From Actinomarina sp002308095 (lineage in GTDB: Bacteria; Actinomycetota; Acidimicrobiia; Actinomarinales; Actinomarinaceae), in the NCBI GenBank assembly GCA_045563135.1, contig JBJKUL010000002.1, positions 1 to 64,000 of the forward strand: a stretch of DNA of 64,000 nt, in the 5' to 3' direction. Shown here one piece after another: positions 35,022-42,871 of this stretch. A model generated the notes under the pieces. The model ran no database searches and had not been told where the DNA came from. It saw nothing but the letters and a program-made list of their open reading frames with translations. Position 1 is the stretch's first letter; each line of letters begins with the position of its first letter. The translations under genes were made by a program, and so were the position numbers.

Positions 35022-35398
35022 TATATTTCGGTAATTTGGTCTTCGCCTACACCTGAAACAAAGTTTTCTTCTCTAATAAATTGTGCCAGTGGTCCTGCAG
35101 GAGAAGTATCGTGGATATCAATAGTTGGCACACCTTTCATTGGATAAACTCCAATTCTTGCTGTTCCACCACAGTCAATTACTGCACATGCCATTGCTTT
35201 AAATCCACCCTCTGGAGATGACTTGAAACCATCAAAAGGTTCTGCACCAGTCATATCAGCAATTTTTTGTGCCACCGGATGTATCCCTCCACCTGTAATG
35301 CAGACAACATATTTTTTTTCATCTGAAGGTTTTACCTCTAATGGGCCACCCCATCCGCCAGGTCCTCTTTCAATTTTTACTTTTTTATATTCTGCCAT
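35021..35398 (-). CDS. PTS glucitol/sorbitol-type EIIB (N-terminal half of SrlE as a separate gene)
   Basis: A 125-aa EIIB. KIERGPGGWGGPLEVKP matches the N-terminus of E. coli SrlE, and Cys76 in AVIDCGGTARIGVYP is the expected phosphocysteine. PTIDIHDTSPAGPLAQFI follows as in SrlE, and the protein ends where the membrane half of SrlE would begin. The ribosome-binding site AAGGAG is preceded by a 10-bp hairpin. Confidence 0.9.
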   Translation of the reverse strand: MAEYKKVKIERGPGGWGGPLEVKPSDEKKYVVCITGGGIHPVAQKIADMTGAEPFDGFKSSPEGGFKAMACAVIDCGGTARIGVYPMKGVPTIDIHDTSPAGPLAQFIREENFVSGVGEDQITEI

Positions 35399-35416
35399 TT
35401 TTCTCCTTAAATAATC

Positions 35417-35448
35417 TGTGACGCTCCAATTTTACTCAGAGCGTCACA
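35417..35448 (-). promoter_or_regulatory. Intercistronic hairpin between EIIC-like and EIIB genes of the glucitol-type operon
   Basis: A perfect 10-bp inverted repeat, TGTGACGCTC and GAGCGTCACA, with a 12-nt loop lies between the EIIC-like stop and the EIIB ribosome-binding site. It lacks a T-tract downstream on the minus strand, so it is more likely an mRNA-stability or processing element than a terminator. It occupies the same relative place as the hairpin in the mannitol operon. Confidence 0.7.
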
Positions 35449-35474
35449 AAAATAGAAATCGTTGTCTTAGAAGT

Positions 35475-35999
35475 TTACAAACCTAGTGCAAACAACCAAC
35501 CAACAACAACGGAGATAGGTCCAGTAATCATTCTACTTGTAAGAACGGCTGGAACACCAATCTCTACTGTTTCCGGTTCTGCCTCACCTAATGCGAGACC
35601 AACTGGAACGAAATCACAACCAACTTGTGGGTTGATTGCAAATAATGCTGGTAATGCCATAGAAACATCTACGTTTCCACGTCCAATCTCTGTTCCAACT
35701 AAAACACCAACGATTTGAGCTATTACAGCTCCTGGTCCTAGTAATGGTGACAAGAATGGAATTGAACAAACGATACAGACAAGCATCAAACCAACAAGGT
35801 TATTTGCAAATCCTTTAATTCCCTCAGCTATGATATCCCCAACTCCTGTTGACAGAATCAATCCGATAACACCAGCAACGAATGCCATGAACGGAATAAT
35901 TGTTTGAATACATAACTGTATAGCATCACGACCTGCCTGAAATAATTTTCCAACTACTCCACCAACAGATCTACCTATTTTTTCAATCATACTTTGCAT
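35475..35999 (-). CDS. PTS glucitol/sorbitol-type EIIC component, SrlE C-terminal-half homologue
   Basis: A 174-aa membrane protein equivalent to the C-terminal half of E. coli SrlE: LFQAGRDAIQLCIQTIIPFMAF, FLSPLLGPGAVIAQIVGVLVG, ALPALFAINPQVGCDFVPVGL and VGVPAVL-like segments are all in order. It is encoded separately and upstream of its EIIB partner, so the SrlE fusion is both split and inverted in gene order. It begins in a 1-bp TAATG overlap with the preceding EIIC gene; M1 or M4 may be the start. Confidence 0.88.
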   Translation of the reverse strand: MQSMIEKIGRSVGGVVGKLFQAGRDAIQLCIQTIIPFMAFVAGVIGLILSTGVGDIIAEGIKGFANNLVGLMLVCIVCSIPFLSPLLGPGAVIAQIVGVLVGTEIGRGNVDVSMALPALFAINPQVGCDFVPVGLALGEAEPETVEIGVPAVLTSRMITGPISVVVGWLFALGL

Positions 36000-36541
36000 T
36001 ATTCAGCACCGACCTTTCTTGAAGACATAATTGAATAGATGATGTCTGTTGTGACACCTCTAATCAATATAACGACAAGCCCAGCGAGTAAGTATCTTAC
36101 TGCTAAAGGCGTTACTAGTTCTGGAGCTGCGATCTCAACTCCAGCTGCAATTCCTAACCATACGAATAACTCTCCACCATTTGCATGTGGAAATATTCCT
36201 GTAATTGGATGAACAAAACTAACTGCAGCATCGTAAAATGCTGGTTTGTTTTTTTCTGGTAAAAAGGTACCGAATGTATAGCAAACTGGGTTTGTCAGCA
36301 TAAACACAGCTACAAAAGGTAGCAATGTATATCGAACTGGAACATACATCCAGCCCTCCTGAGCAGCCCACTTGGCAAAGTTTTCAACTTTATCTTCACC
36401 AATGAATTTGACTAATGCATTTACTGCGGTCAAAAACACTACTATCAACGGGATAATACCAGTAGTCAAGCTGACAAATACATCTGCTGATGTTCTAAAA
36501 ACACCAATAAATGCATCAGCCATACTAACTAACGTGTCCAT
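35999..36541 (-). CDS. srlA: PTS glucitol/sorbitol-type EIIC (SrlA-like)
   Basis: A 180-aa membrane subunit: GIIPLIVVFLTAVNALVKFIG near residue 28, FMLTNPVCYTFGTFLPEKNKP near 80 and HPITGIFPHANGGELFVWLG near 112 are hallmarks of SrlA/GutA. It forms the sugar channel together with the SrlE-type membrane half. A clear ribosome-binding site (GAAGGGGG) precedes it. Confidence 0.9.
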   Translation of the reverse strand: MDTLVSMADAFIGVFRTSADVFVSLTTGIIPLIVVFLTAVNALVKFIGEDKVENFAKWAAQEGWMYVPVRYTLLPFVAVFMLTNPVCYTFGTFLPEKNKPAFYDAAVSFVHPITGIFPHANGGELFVWLGIAAGVEIAAPELVTPLAVRYLLAGLVVILIRGVTTDIIYSIMSSRKVGAE

Positions 36542-36562
36542 TTTTCCCCCTTCTTTATATTT

Positions 36563-36919
36563 CTAATTAGAAACACTTTCTGAATCTTCATTAATTTTTT
36601 TAATTAATGTATCAGCAGCCATAGCTGCAGCATCATTAAGTGGATCTTTTCCACCAGAGTCGGAAAACTCTGACAAACTTTTATTAATCATCTCTGTAAC
36701 TTGTTGACCTTTTGCAAAAACTGTAGTTCCTTTGAGGGTTATAGCGTCAACTATAATTTGTTGGGGGTTTGCAGACATAGCAAGATAGACTCTTTTTCTT
36801 CCCCATTTAGGTTGATTGGTTCCAATTGCAACTGTTAGGTTTTCACCATGTAATTCTTTGACTACATTCATAAAGCTCACAGCTTGCTTTTTAGCAAGTT
36901 GCATTTGTAGAACCCACAT
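36563..36919 (-). CDS. gutM: GutM-like transcription regulator; start probably further upstream
   Basis: The 118-aa frame from the ATG at 36919 resembles the glucitol operon activator GutM (short charged protein with KRVYLAMSANPQQIIVDAITLKGTTVFAKGQ). GutM proteins begin with one membrane helix. That helix (ESPIALGALFLGLAGMWVLQ) is encoded in the same frame upstream of the ATG, back to a TAA at 36985-36983. The only start candidates there are ATT codons at 36973 and 36970, and AAGGGAA lies at a suitable distance before them. Hence either a rare ATT start or a frameshift is possible. It heads the operon. Confidence 0.7.
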   Translation of the reverse strand: MWVLQMQLAKKQAVSFMNVVKELHGENLTVAIGTNQPKWGRKRVYLAMSANPQQIIVDAITLKGTTVFAKGQQVTEMINKSLSEFSDSGGKDPLNDAAAMAADTLIKKINEDSESVSN

Positions 36920-37030
36920 CCCAGCTAGTCCTAGAAATAATGCTCCTAATGCAATTGGTGACTCTAAAATAATTAAATTCCCTTACTACTTACTTTCATT
37001 GTATATTCATAGAGTTTTGGTTTGCAATTA

Positions 37031-37060
37031 TTACAAGTAAAAATTTAAATTATCTTGTAA
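37031..37060 (-). promoter_or_regulatory. Inverted repeat upstream of the gutM operon
   Basis: TTACAAG and CTTGTAA form perfect 7-bp arms separated by 16 bp that contain the palindrome AATTTAAATT. The position, about 60-90 bp before the gutM start and just past the ispD-like stop, suits an operator for an activator or repressor of the polyol operon. Confidence 0.4.
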
Positions 37061-37093
37061 CGGCTTCAAACAAAAATGGTATACAAATAATGA

Positions 37094-37786
37094 CTATTCT
37101 TCAGTAATAATTTTCTCTAACTCAAATATATCTTCAATAAATGTAACTTTCATATTTTTTGGATCTCCAGGAACTATTACCGCTTCGCGACCTACATACT
37201 TAGAAACACACTCAGTAGTGTCTACGGCTTGCCAATTATCTACTTTTGCCAACTCATAAGATTTCCAAAGTTCATCTGCTGGAAATATTTGAGGAGTTTG
37301 TATTTCAACAATTGTTTCATCCTCTGAAAAATCTAAATCTGTATTTTTTCTGATTGAAATATTTCTTGAATTAAATCCAGGTGCTGAGGCACCATTTTTT
37401 CTGGCTACATCGATCAATTCTTTTAAAAGATAAGATGGCAATAAAGGTCTTGCTCCATCATGAATTAAGATTAAATCATCTTCTGAAACATTCTCCGATC
37501 TTTTAAGATACATTAGGCCCTCATATTCGCTCTCGTGCCTTGTTTTTCCCCCAACTGTCACACCAACTAGTTTTTCTGTATCTACAAGTTCAATTACTCT
37601 GTTAGTCTTATCCCAGTCTTCTTCACGAATTACAAGAAGTATTGAATCTACATCTGTTGAATTTTCAAGAGTTTCAAGTGGCCAACAGAGTGCGGGTTTT
37701 CTACCAATTGGAAAATATACTTTGTTCTCTTCATCAGTAAATCGATGGCTAGAACCGCCAGCTAACAATATTGCATGTGTTTTCAT
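37094..37786 (-). CDS. IspD-like cytidylyltransferase
   Basis: A 230-aa NTP-transferase of the IspD/TarI group: HAILLAGGSSHRF at the start, LILIHDGARPLLP near 105, VEIQTPQIFPADELW near 160 and PGDPKNMKVTF near 205. IspD makes CDP-methylerythritol in isoprenoid synthesis; TarI uses ribitol-5-phosphate. The normal P-K-Q phosphate-binding motif reads N-K-V here. It overlaps ptsI by 4 bp and neighbours polyol PTS genes, so a CDP-polyol product is also possible. Confidence 0.75.
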   Translation of the reverse strand: MKTHAILLAGGSSHRFTDEENKVYFPIGRKPALCWPLETLENSTDVDSILLVIREEDWDKTNRVIELVDTEKLVGVTVGGKTRHESEYEGLMYLKRSENVSEDDLILIHDGARPLLPSYLLKELIDVARKNGASAPGFNSRNISIRKNTDLDFSEDETIVEIQTPQIFPADELWKSYELAKVDNWQAVDTTECVSKYVGREAVIVPGDPKNMKVTFIEDIFELEKIITEE

Positions 37787-39414
37787 AGATTTAACTTACT
37801 AATAATTCCTCTGACTTGTTCGCTATTCTGCGATTTAAGAATTTCCATTTTTGTTTGGGTAGTGTCTATAGATTTTAATTTAGTTAATTTGTCAAAAACA
37901 AACGGTGCTGCGGAGGGAGACATACTAAACTTACGTAATCCTAATATATACAGGGCTACAGCTGCAGTTGGATCAGATGCCATCTCTCCACAAACTGAAA
38001 CTTCCTTACTAGTTTCTCTACCAATAGAGAACACATTCTCTAACACTCTCAGAATTGCTGGGTGTAAAGAATCTTGGTATTTAATTAGATTAGGGTTGCC
38101 TCTATCCGCGGCCATAATGTATTGAGTTAAGTCATTTGTCCCAATGGAAAAGAAATCAACGTATTCAGAAAAATCTTCTACAAGAATTGTTGAAGAAGGA
38201 GTTTCTATCATAATGCCTATTTCTGGAACCTTCTTATTTAATTTTGTGGCAATATCTACAATTATTTGTTTGCTTTTTAGAAAATCTTCTATTGTTGAAA
38301 TCATTGGGAACATAACTTTTACCCTCTCTGCATCTTTTGAGGTTAGAATTGATTCAATTTGTGTTTTAAAAAGCTCCTCAATTTGAAGGGAGAGTCTTAT
38401 TCCTCTTACTCCTAAAAATGGATTTTCCTCAACTGGTAAACTCAGGTAATCAACTTGTTTGTCACCCCCTATGTCGAGTGTTCTATAGGTTATTGTTCCG
38501 CTAAACTTCTTTTGTATTTTTTCCAATATCTCTTTTTGTTCCTCAGTAGTGGGAACAGATGACCTATCTAAGTAGATAAACTCTGAACGAAATAAACCAA
38601 TAGAATTTAGAAAATCATGACTAAAAGAATCTATCTCTTCATTGGAGCCAACATTTATTAAAAACTCAAAATCTTGTTCTTCATATGAAGATTGTATAAA
38701 ATTATTTCTTATCTCCTCCTCAAGTTTTTTAGTTTTGTTCATTTCTTCTAAGGCCTTTTTGTCTGGATTTATAGTTAATTCTCCACTTGCCCCATCTAAA
38801 GCAACTATGTCTTCATTCTGTATTTCTTTAATACTCTCGCCAACTCCAATTACACAAGGTATTCCTAAGTTTTTTGCAACAATTACAGCATGTGAAGTTG
38901 GTCCTCCATCCTTGAGAACAATTCCGACAACATTACCCATATTCATAGAAGAAGTGTCTGCAGGAGTTAAGTCATCTGCAATAAGTATCGAATTTTCACT
39001 TAGTTCAACTGTTACTACTTTCTCCTGCATAGTATTTATCAAATGCTTTCCTACTGAAATAATATCCTCAGCTCTTTGTTTAAAATACTCATCCTCCATA
39101 CTCGCTAATATATTTGCACTTGAATCAAATATCCCATAAACCTCTTTAACAGATGATTCATTTTCAGTTGTAATCTGTCCAGTTATCTCCGGATCTTGAA
39201 GAATTAGAATATACGCATCAAGAACATCTGCTTCTTCTGTTCTTTCGTTGTCTTTAAAATTTTTAATTTGTAATTCAAATTTAGAAATAAGTTTCAAAAC
39301 TGCGTCTTGAAATACAATCTTCCCTTCTGTTTCCAGGTCGACGTTATTTAAATACACATAGGCATTACCAACTGAACTACCGATTGATACACCATTTCCA
39401 TTAACAGTTTTCAT
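37783..39414 (-). CDS. ptsI: PTS enzyme I (phosphoenolpyruvate-protein phosphotransferase)
   Basis: A 543-aa enzyme I. The active-site His175 lies in KDGGPTSHAVIVAKNLGIP. The C-terminal PEP-binding barrel contains GLFRSEFIYLDR near 267, LGVRGIRLSLQ near 341, FSIGTNDLTQYIMAADRGN near 438 and the catalytic-Cys motif VSVCGEMASDP near 488. It transfers phosphate from PEP to HPr for both PTS operons. It is first in a two-gene operon with the IspD-like gene. Confidence 0.95.
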   Translation of the reverse strand: MKTVNGNGVSIGSSVGNAYVYLNNVDLETEGKIVFQDAVLKLISKFELQIKNFKDNERTEEADVLDAYILILQDPEITGQITTENESSVKEVYGIFDSSANILASMEDEYFKQRAEDIISVGKHLINTMQEKVVTVELSENSILIADDLTPADTSSMNMGNVVGIVLKDGGPTSHAVIVAKNLGIPCVIGVGESIKEIQNEDIVALDGASGELTINPDKKALEEMNKTKKLEEEIRNNFIQSSYEEQDFEFLINVGSNEEIDSFSHDFLNSIGLFRSEFIYLDRSSVPTTEEQKEILEKIQKKFSGTITYRTLDIGGDKQVDYLSLPVEENPFLGVRGIRLSLQIEELFKTQIESILTSKDAERVKVMFPMISTIEDFLKSKQIIVDIATKLNKKVPEIGIMIETPSSTILVEDFSEYVDFFSIGTNDLTQYIMAADRGNPNLIKYQDSLHPAILRVLENVFSIGRETSKEVSVCGEMASDPTAAVALYILGLRKFSMSPSAAPFVFDKLTKLKSIDTTQTKMEILKSQNSEQVRGIISKLNL

Positions 39415-39476
39415 TATTTCATCAAGTTACACCGAAAAAAAGCTTTTTGCAATGTTGGATTACTTCAAAACAACAT

Positions 39477-39482
39477 TAATTT
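39477..39482 (+). promoter_or_regulatory. Leaderless-type -10 element (TAATTT) of the gene at 39489
   Basis: TAATTT ends 6 nt before the ATG at 39489. Confidence 0.45.
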
Positions 39483-39488
39483 TATTGT

Positions 39489-39953
39489 ATGAAATATTTA
39501 CTTCTAAATTTCAAAGGATTACCAACATATAGTTGGGTTGAATACTCAACAGATAGTGGATTAATTAGATCCGAAAGTGAGAATTTTTCTAACTTAGCTG
39601 AAATTAATCACCTTATGGACCAAGAAACTTGCATTGTTGTTGATGAACTAGCAATAGACGAACCAACTCTTTCTATATCACTAGAAAACTTACTTAAGTC
39701 AGAATATTCAATTACAACTCATAAAGTTACAAATGCTATTAAAAGAATAGATTCGTCCGGAAAAGTAGTGAAACATTTAGATAGAGAGAGCTATCAAAGG
39801 CTCTCAACTCCAATTAAAGCAAGTAGTAAATCAATACAAAAATATTTTCAAGAGCACTCTAGTTGGGATTTTGAACAATATCTAAAACTAAACAATCTCT
39901 CTTATAAAGATTATCAAACCTTTGAAGCAGGTTTAATCTTAGAGTCAAAGTAA
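39489..39953 (+). CDS. Unidentified 154-aa protein
   Basis: A soluble 154-aa protein without recognisable motifs; the first half is beta-rich and the second helical and charged (SSKSIQKYFQEHSSWDFEQYLKLNN). It is divergent from ptsI and overlaps the convergent transporter gene by 40 bp, the longest 3' overlap in the window. A leaderless-type promoter supports it being a real gene. Confidence 0.5.
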   Translation: MKYLLLNFKGLPTYSWVEYSTDSGLIRSESENFSNLAEINHLMDQETCIVVDELAIDEPTLSISLENLLKSEYSITTHKVTNAIKRIDSSGKVVKHLDRESYQRLSTPIKASSKSIQKYFQEHSSWDFEQYLKLNNLSYKDYQTFEAGLILESK

Positions 39954-40765
39954 ATCTGACCAATACCTACTAATACAACCAAAATAAATCCTATTAATTG
40001 TCTAGAAGTAAGAGTTTCATTTAATAAAATAGCTCCTAAAACAACACCTGTAACAGGCTCTAAATAAGAGATTGTACTTACTGCTATAGGTTTAATTATC
40101 TTAACAACATACCAATAAGTCATTAGTCCGACACCAGTTAGAAAGAAACCTAGAAAAATACTGATTGCAATGTTTTCAGATAGCCAATATCTTGATTCAA
40201 AAGTAAAGTTTATGAGTATTAAGGCTGCCACCGAGAGTTGTGCGAATGCAACCTTAAGACCACCTAGTTTAGAACTGTATGACTCTCCAATTGTTATTAT
40301 CAAAGATAAACTTATTGCACTTATTAATCCATACACCACTCCTTCAAATGACTTTATATTTGAAATATCTAATAAATTGTAAAGACCAAAAAAACCTAAA
40401 AATATTAAAACTATCTGGTAAACCTTTGGTTTGTTTCCTCGCAGAAATTCAATTAGAAGTACGAATAATGGATATGAAAAAATTAGTCCAATTCCTACTG
40501 CAATAGAGTTCAATTCAATTGATTCAAACATTGTTACCCAATGAACTGCTAAAAGAGGTCCTAAAATTAATCCAGGTTTGACTAATTCTTTTAGATTAAA
40601 ATCTTTCCTTACTAGTAAAGTAGCTAAAAATATTGTTCCTAGAAATGTTCTTATCCCGACCAGCCCAATAGAGGAGATATCTGAAGTTCTAATTATTAAA
40701 GGAATAGTTCCCCAAGAAATCGCTAGTAAAATTATTCCTGAATAGGCTTTTGTTGTTGGGTTCAT
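39914..40765 (-). CDS. EamA/DMT-family transporter
   Basis: A 283-aa protein with ten hydrophobic helices in two EamA repeats; the second ends with the usual ISYLEPVTGVVLGAILLNE...QLIGFILVVLVGIG signature. Such permeases export metabolites or amino acids. It follows dnaB directly (1 bp) on the same strand. The substrate is unknown. Confidence 0.85.
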   Translation of the reverse strand: MNPTTKAYSGIILLAISWGTIPLIIRTSDISSIGLVGIRTFLGTIFLATLLVRKDFNLKELVKPGLILGPLLAVHWVTMFESIELNSIAVGIGLIFSYPLFVLLIEFLRGNKPKVYQIVLIFLGFFGLYNLLDISNIKSFEGVVYGLISAISLSLIITIGESYSSKLGGLKVAFAQLSVAALILINFTFESRYWLSENIAISIFLGFFLTGVGLMTYWYVVKIIKPIAVSTISYLEPVTGVVLGAILLNETLTSRQLIGFILVVLVGIGQIYFDSKIKPASKV

Positions 40766-42121
40766 TTATTCAGATTGTTTTGAATAATTAGTAAATTGAG
40801 TATATTCCTTACTGAAGTACAGGTCCACCTTACCGGTAGAACCAGACCTATTTTTAACAATATTAATTTCCGCAACTCCTGGTTTTTCTGTTGCCGGATT
40901 ATAGTAATCGTCTCTATAGATCATCATTACAATGTCCGCATCTTGCTCAATAGCACCAGACTCTCTCAGGTCTCCAAGTCTTGGTCTTTTGTCTTCTCTT
41001 GCCTCTGCAGCTCTATTTAACTGAGAAAGAGCGATTATTGGCACTTTTAATTCCCTAGCAAGGTTTTTTAAATTTCTACTGATTTCTGCGATCTCTTGCT
41101 GTCTGTTATCACCAGAGTTTCCTTGCATTAATTGAATATAGTCAACAACTATTAAATCTAAACCTCTTGAAGCTTTTAATCTTCTAGACTTTGCTCTGAT
41201 GTCGGTAACAGTTATAACTGATGCATCATCAAAATAAAGAGGCATCGTGTTTACTGTTGAGGCAGCTTCAACAACTCTTGACCACTTTTCAGGACCTAAC
41301 TGACCTTTTCGTGCGTCACCTGAAGCAACTTTTGCTTCAGAAAATAGAACTCTTTGAACTAATTCTTCTTTAGTCATCTCTAAAGAGAAAAATGCAACCG
41401 TCTTCTTCTCTTTTGCAAGACTTGTTGCAATATTCAAAGCTAGTGAAGACTTACCCATGCTTGGACGGGCAGCAATAATTACAAGATTTCCATCTTGTAG
41501 TCCTGATAAGGTATTGTCTAGATCAATAAAGTTAGTTGGTAAACCAGAAAGGCCAGTACCTTGATTCTCTATTTCTTCAATTTGTTCAATTGCTTCATTT
41601 AGGAAATCTGAGACACCTACTAAACCATCTCCAATTGCATCATCTGATGCATTAAATATTGACTGTTCTGCTTCATCCATTACAGAAGAAATTTCTTTAT
41701 CTAGCGCATAAGCAAGAAGTTCTATTCTTCCACTTGCTTTCAAGAGCTTCCTTCTGTTGGAGTGTTCTAAAACAATTTCTATATACCTTTCAAAGTTGGC
41801 TGAACTAGGTACATTTTCAACAAGACGAGCTATATAAGATGCATTTAAACTAGTTGTATTTTTATTCTTAAAAACAATTTCAGATACTGTAACGCTATCA
41901 ATAGGCTTTCCAGAATCAAATAATTCCTTCATAGCATCAAATATTTTTTCATTATTTGGACTATAGAAATCTCCAGGCTTTACTGACTCCATTAACCTGT
42001 TTGAAGCATCTCTTGATAAAAGTGCACTGCCTAAAAGAGCTTCTTCTGCTTCGATACTACTTGGAGGAGCTTTTTGGACTCCTAGTGGATCTCTAGGTGA
42101 AACTGCTTCTGGCCCAGCCAT
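40766..42121 (-). CDS. dnaB: Replicative DNA helicase DnaB
   Basis: A 451-aa hexameric helicase: N-terminal DnaB domain (SIEAEEALLGSALLSRDA), linker, and RecA-like C-terminal domain with Walker A ARPSMGKSSLALN near residue 218, Walker B LIVVDYIQLMQG near 322, and RLGDLRESGAIEQDADIVMMIYRDDYY. No intein is present. It unwinds DNA at the replication fork. It overlaps rplI by 1 bp, in the order typical of Actinomycetota. Confidence 0.96.
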   Translation of the reverse strand: MAGPEAVSPRDPLGVQKAPPSSIEAEEALLGSALLSRDASNRLMESVKPGDFYSPNNEKIFDAMKELFDSGKPIDSVTVSEIVFKNKNTTSLNASYIARLVENVPSSANFERYIEIVLEHSNRRKLLKASGRIELLAYALDKEISSVMDEAEQSIFNASDDAIGDGLVGVSDFLNEAIEQIEEIENQGTGLSGLPTNFIDLDNTLSGLQDGNLVIIAARPSMGKSSLALNIATSLAKEKKTVAFFSLEMTKEELVQRVLFSEAKVASGDARKGQLGPEKWSRVVEAASTVNTMPLYFDDASVITVTDIRAKSRRLKASRGLDLIVVDYIQLMQGNSGDNRQQEIAEISRNLKNLARELKVPIIALSQLNRAAEAREDKRPRLGDLRESGAIEQDADIVMMIYRDDYYNPATEKPGVAEINIVKNRSGSTGKVDLYFSKEYTQFTNYSKQSE

Positions 42122-42573
42122 TATTTTGTTTCAGGAACTATTTCCAAAGTAACGTCAAAACTGACATCGGAACTTAGTTTTACATTCACTGTATGTAGAC
42201 CAATTTCCTTAACTTGGTCCTGTACAATGACTTGGTCTTCTTCTAATTTAAATGTTGAAAATTTTTCAATTGATTCAATTATTTGTGCATTTGTTACTGC
42301 AGCGTATAGAGTTCCTTCATCAGTTGAGTTCTGAGCTATCACTAAGTGTGCATCTGCTAATGCTTGCTGAATAGAATCTGCAAGCTCACTACTCTCTTCA
42401 AGTACTGCTTGTCTTTTTTCTTGCATTCTTTCAGCTATTGATACATTTTTTGCTGTAGCTACCATTGCTAAATTTTTGGGTATTAAATAATTGCGTGCGT
42501 AACCTTTTGCAACATTAACAATGTCTCCCTTGCGACCAAGTTTTGATATATCGGCGTTAAGTATTAACTTCAT
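42121..42573 (-). CDS. rplI: 50S ribosomal protein L9
   Basis: A 150-aa L9: MKLILNADISKLGRKGDIVNVAKGYARNYLIP is the highly conserved N-terminal RNA-binding domain, followed by the connecting helix and the C-terminal domain. It overlaps rpsR by 4 bp. Confidence 0.97.
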   Translation of the reverse strand: MKLILNADISKLGRKGDIVNVAKGYARNYLIPKNLAMVATAKNVSIAERMQEKRQAVLEESSELADSIQQALADAHLVIAQNSTDEGTLYAAVTNAQIIESIEKFSTFKLEEDQVIVQDQVKEIGLHTVNVKLSSDVSFDVTLEIVPETK

Positions 42574-42860
42574 CGTCTGTTGTAGGATTGTTTGTAAGTG
42601 CTTGTTGTAACATAAGGAAGTAATGCAAGTTCTCTAGCAACTTTAACAAGACGTGCAACTTTTGCTTGTTCCTGCTTAGTAATACCAGTGATTAAACTTG
42701 ATCGAATTTTACCCCTGTCTGATACGAATTTTTCTAAAAGCTTTACATCTTTGTATGTAGCTCTTGAAATTTGTTCTTTAGTTACTCTTCTTTGTTTTGG
42801 GGCATCATATTTTGAAGCCTTAAACTTTGGAGCTCTTTTTTGACCTTGTGCTTGTCCCAT
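42570..42860 (-). CDS. rpsR: 30S ribosomal protein S18
   Basis: A 96-aa S18 of the zinc-free form: YKDVKLLEKFVSDRGKIRSSLITGITKQEQAKV is the conserved core. A basic extension of about 35 residues precedes it. It has a strong ribosome-binding site (AGGAGG). Confidence 0.96.
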   Translation of the reverse strand: MGQAQGQKRAPKFKASKYDAPKQRRVTKEQISRATYKDVKLLEKFVSDRGKIRSSLITGITKQEQAKVARLVKVARELALLPYVTTSTYKQSYNRR

Positions 42861-42871
42861 TTACATACCTC

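Noticed and set aside
37783..39139. Several long plus-strand open frames opposite ptsI
   Set aside because: They are antisense shadows produced by the codon use of ptsI and lack starts and conserved features.
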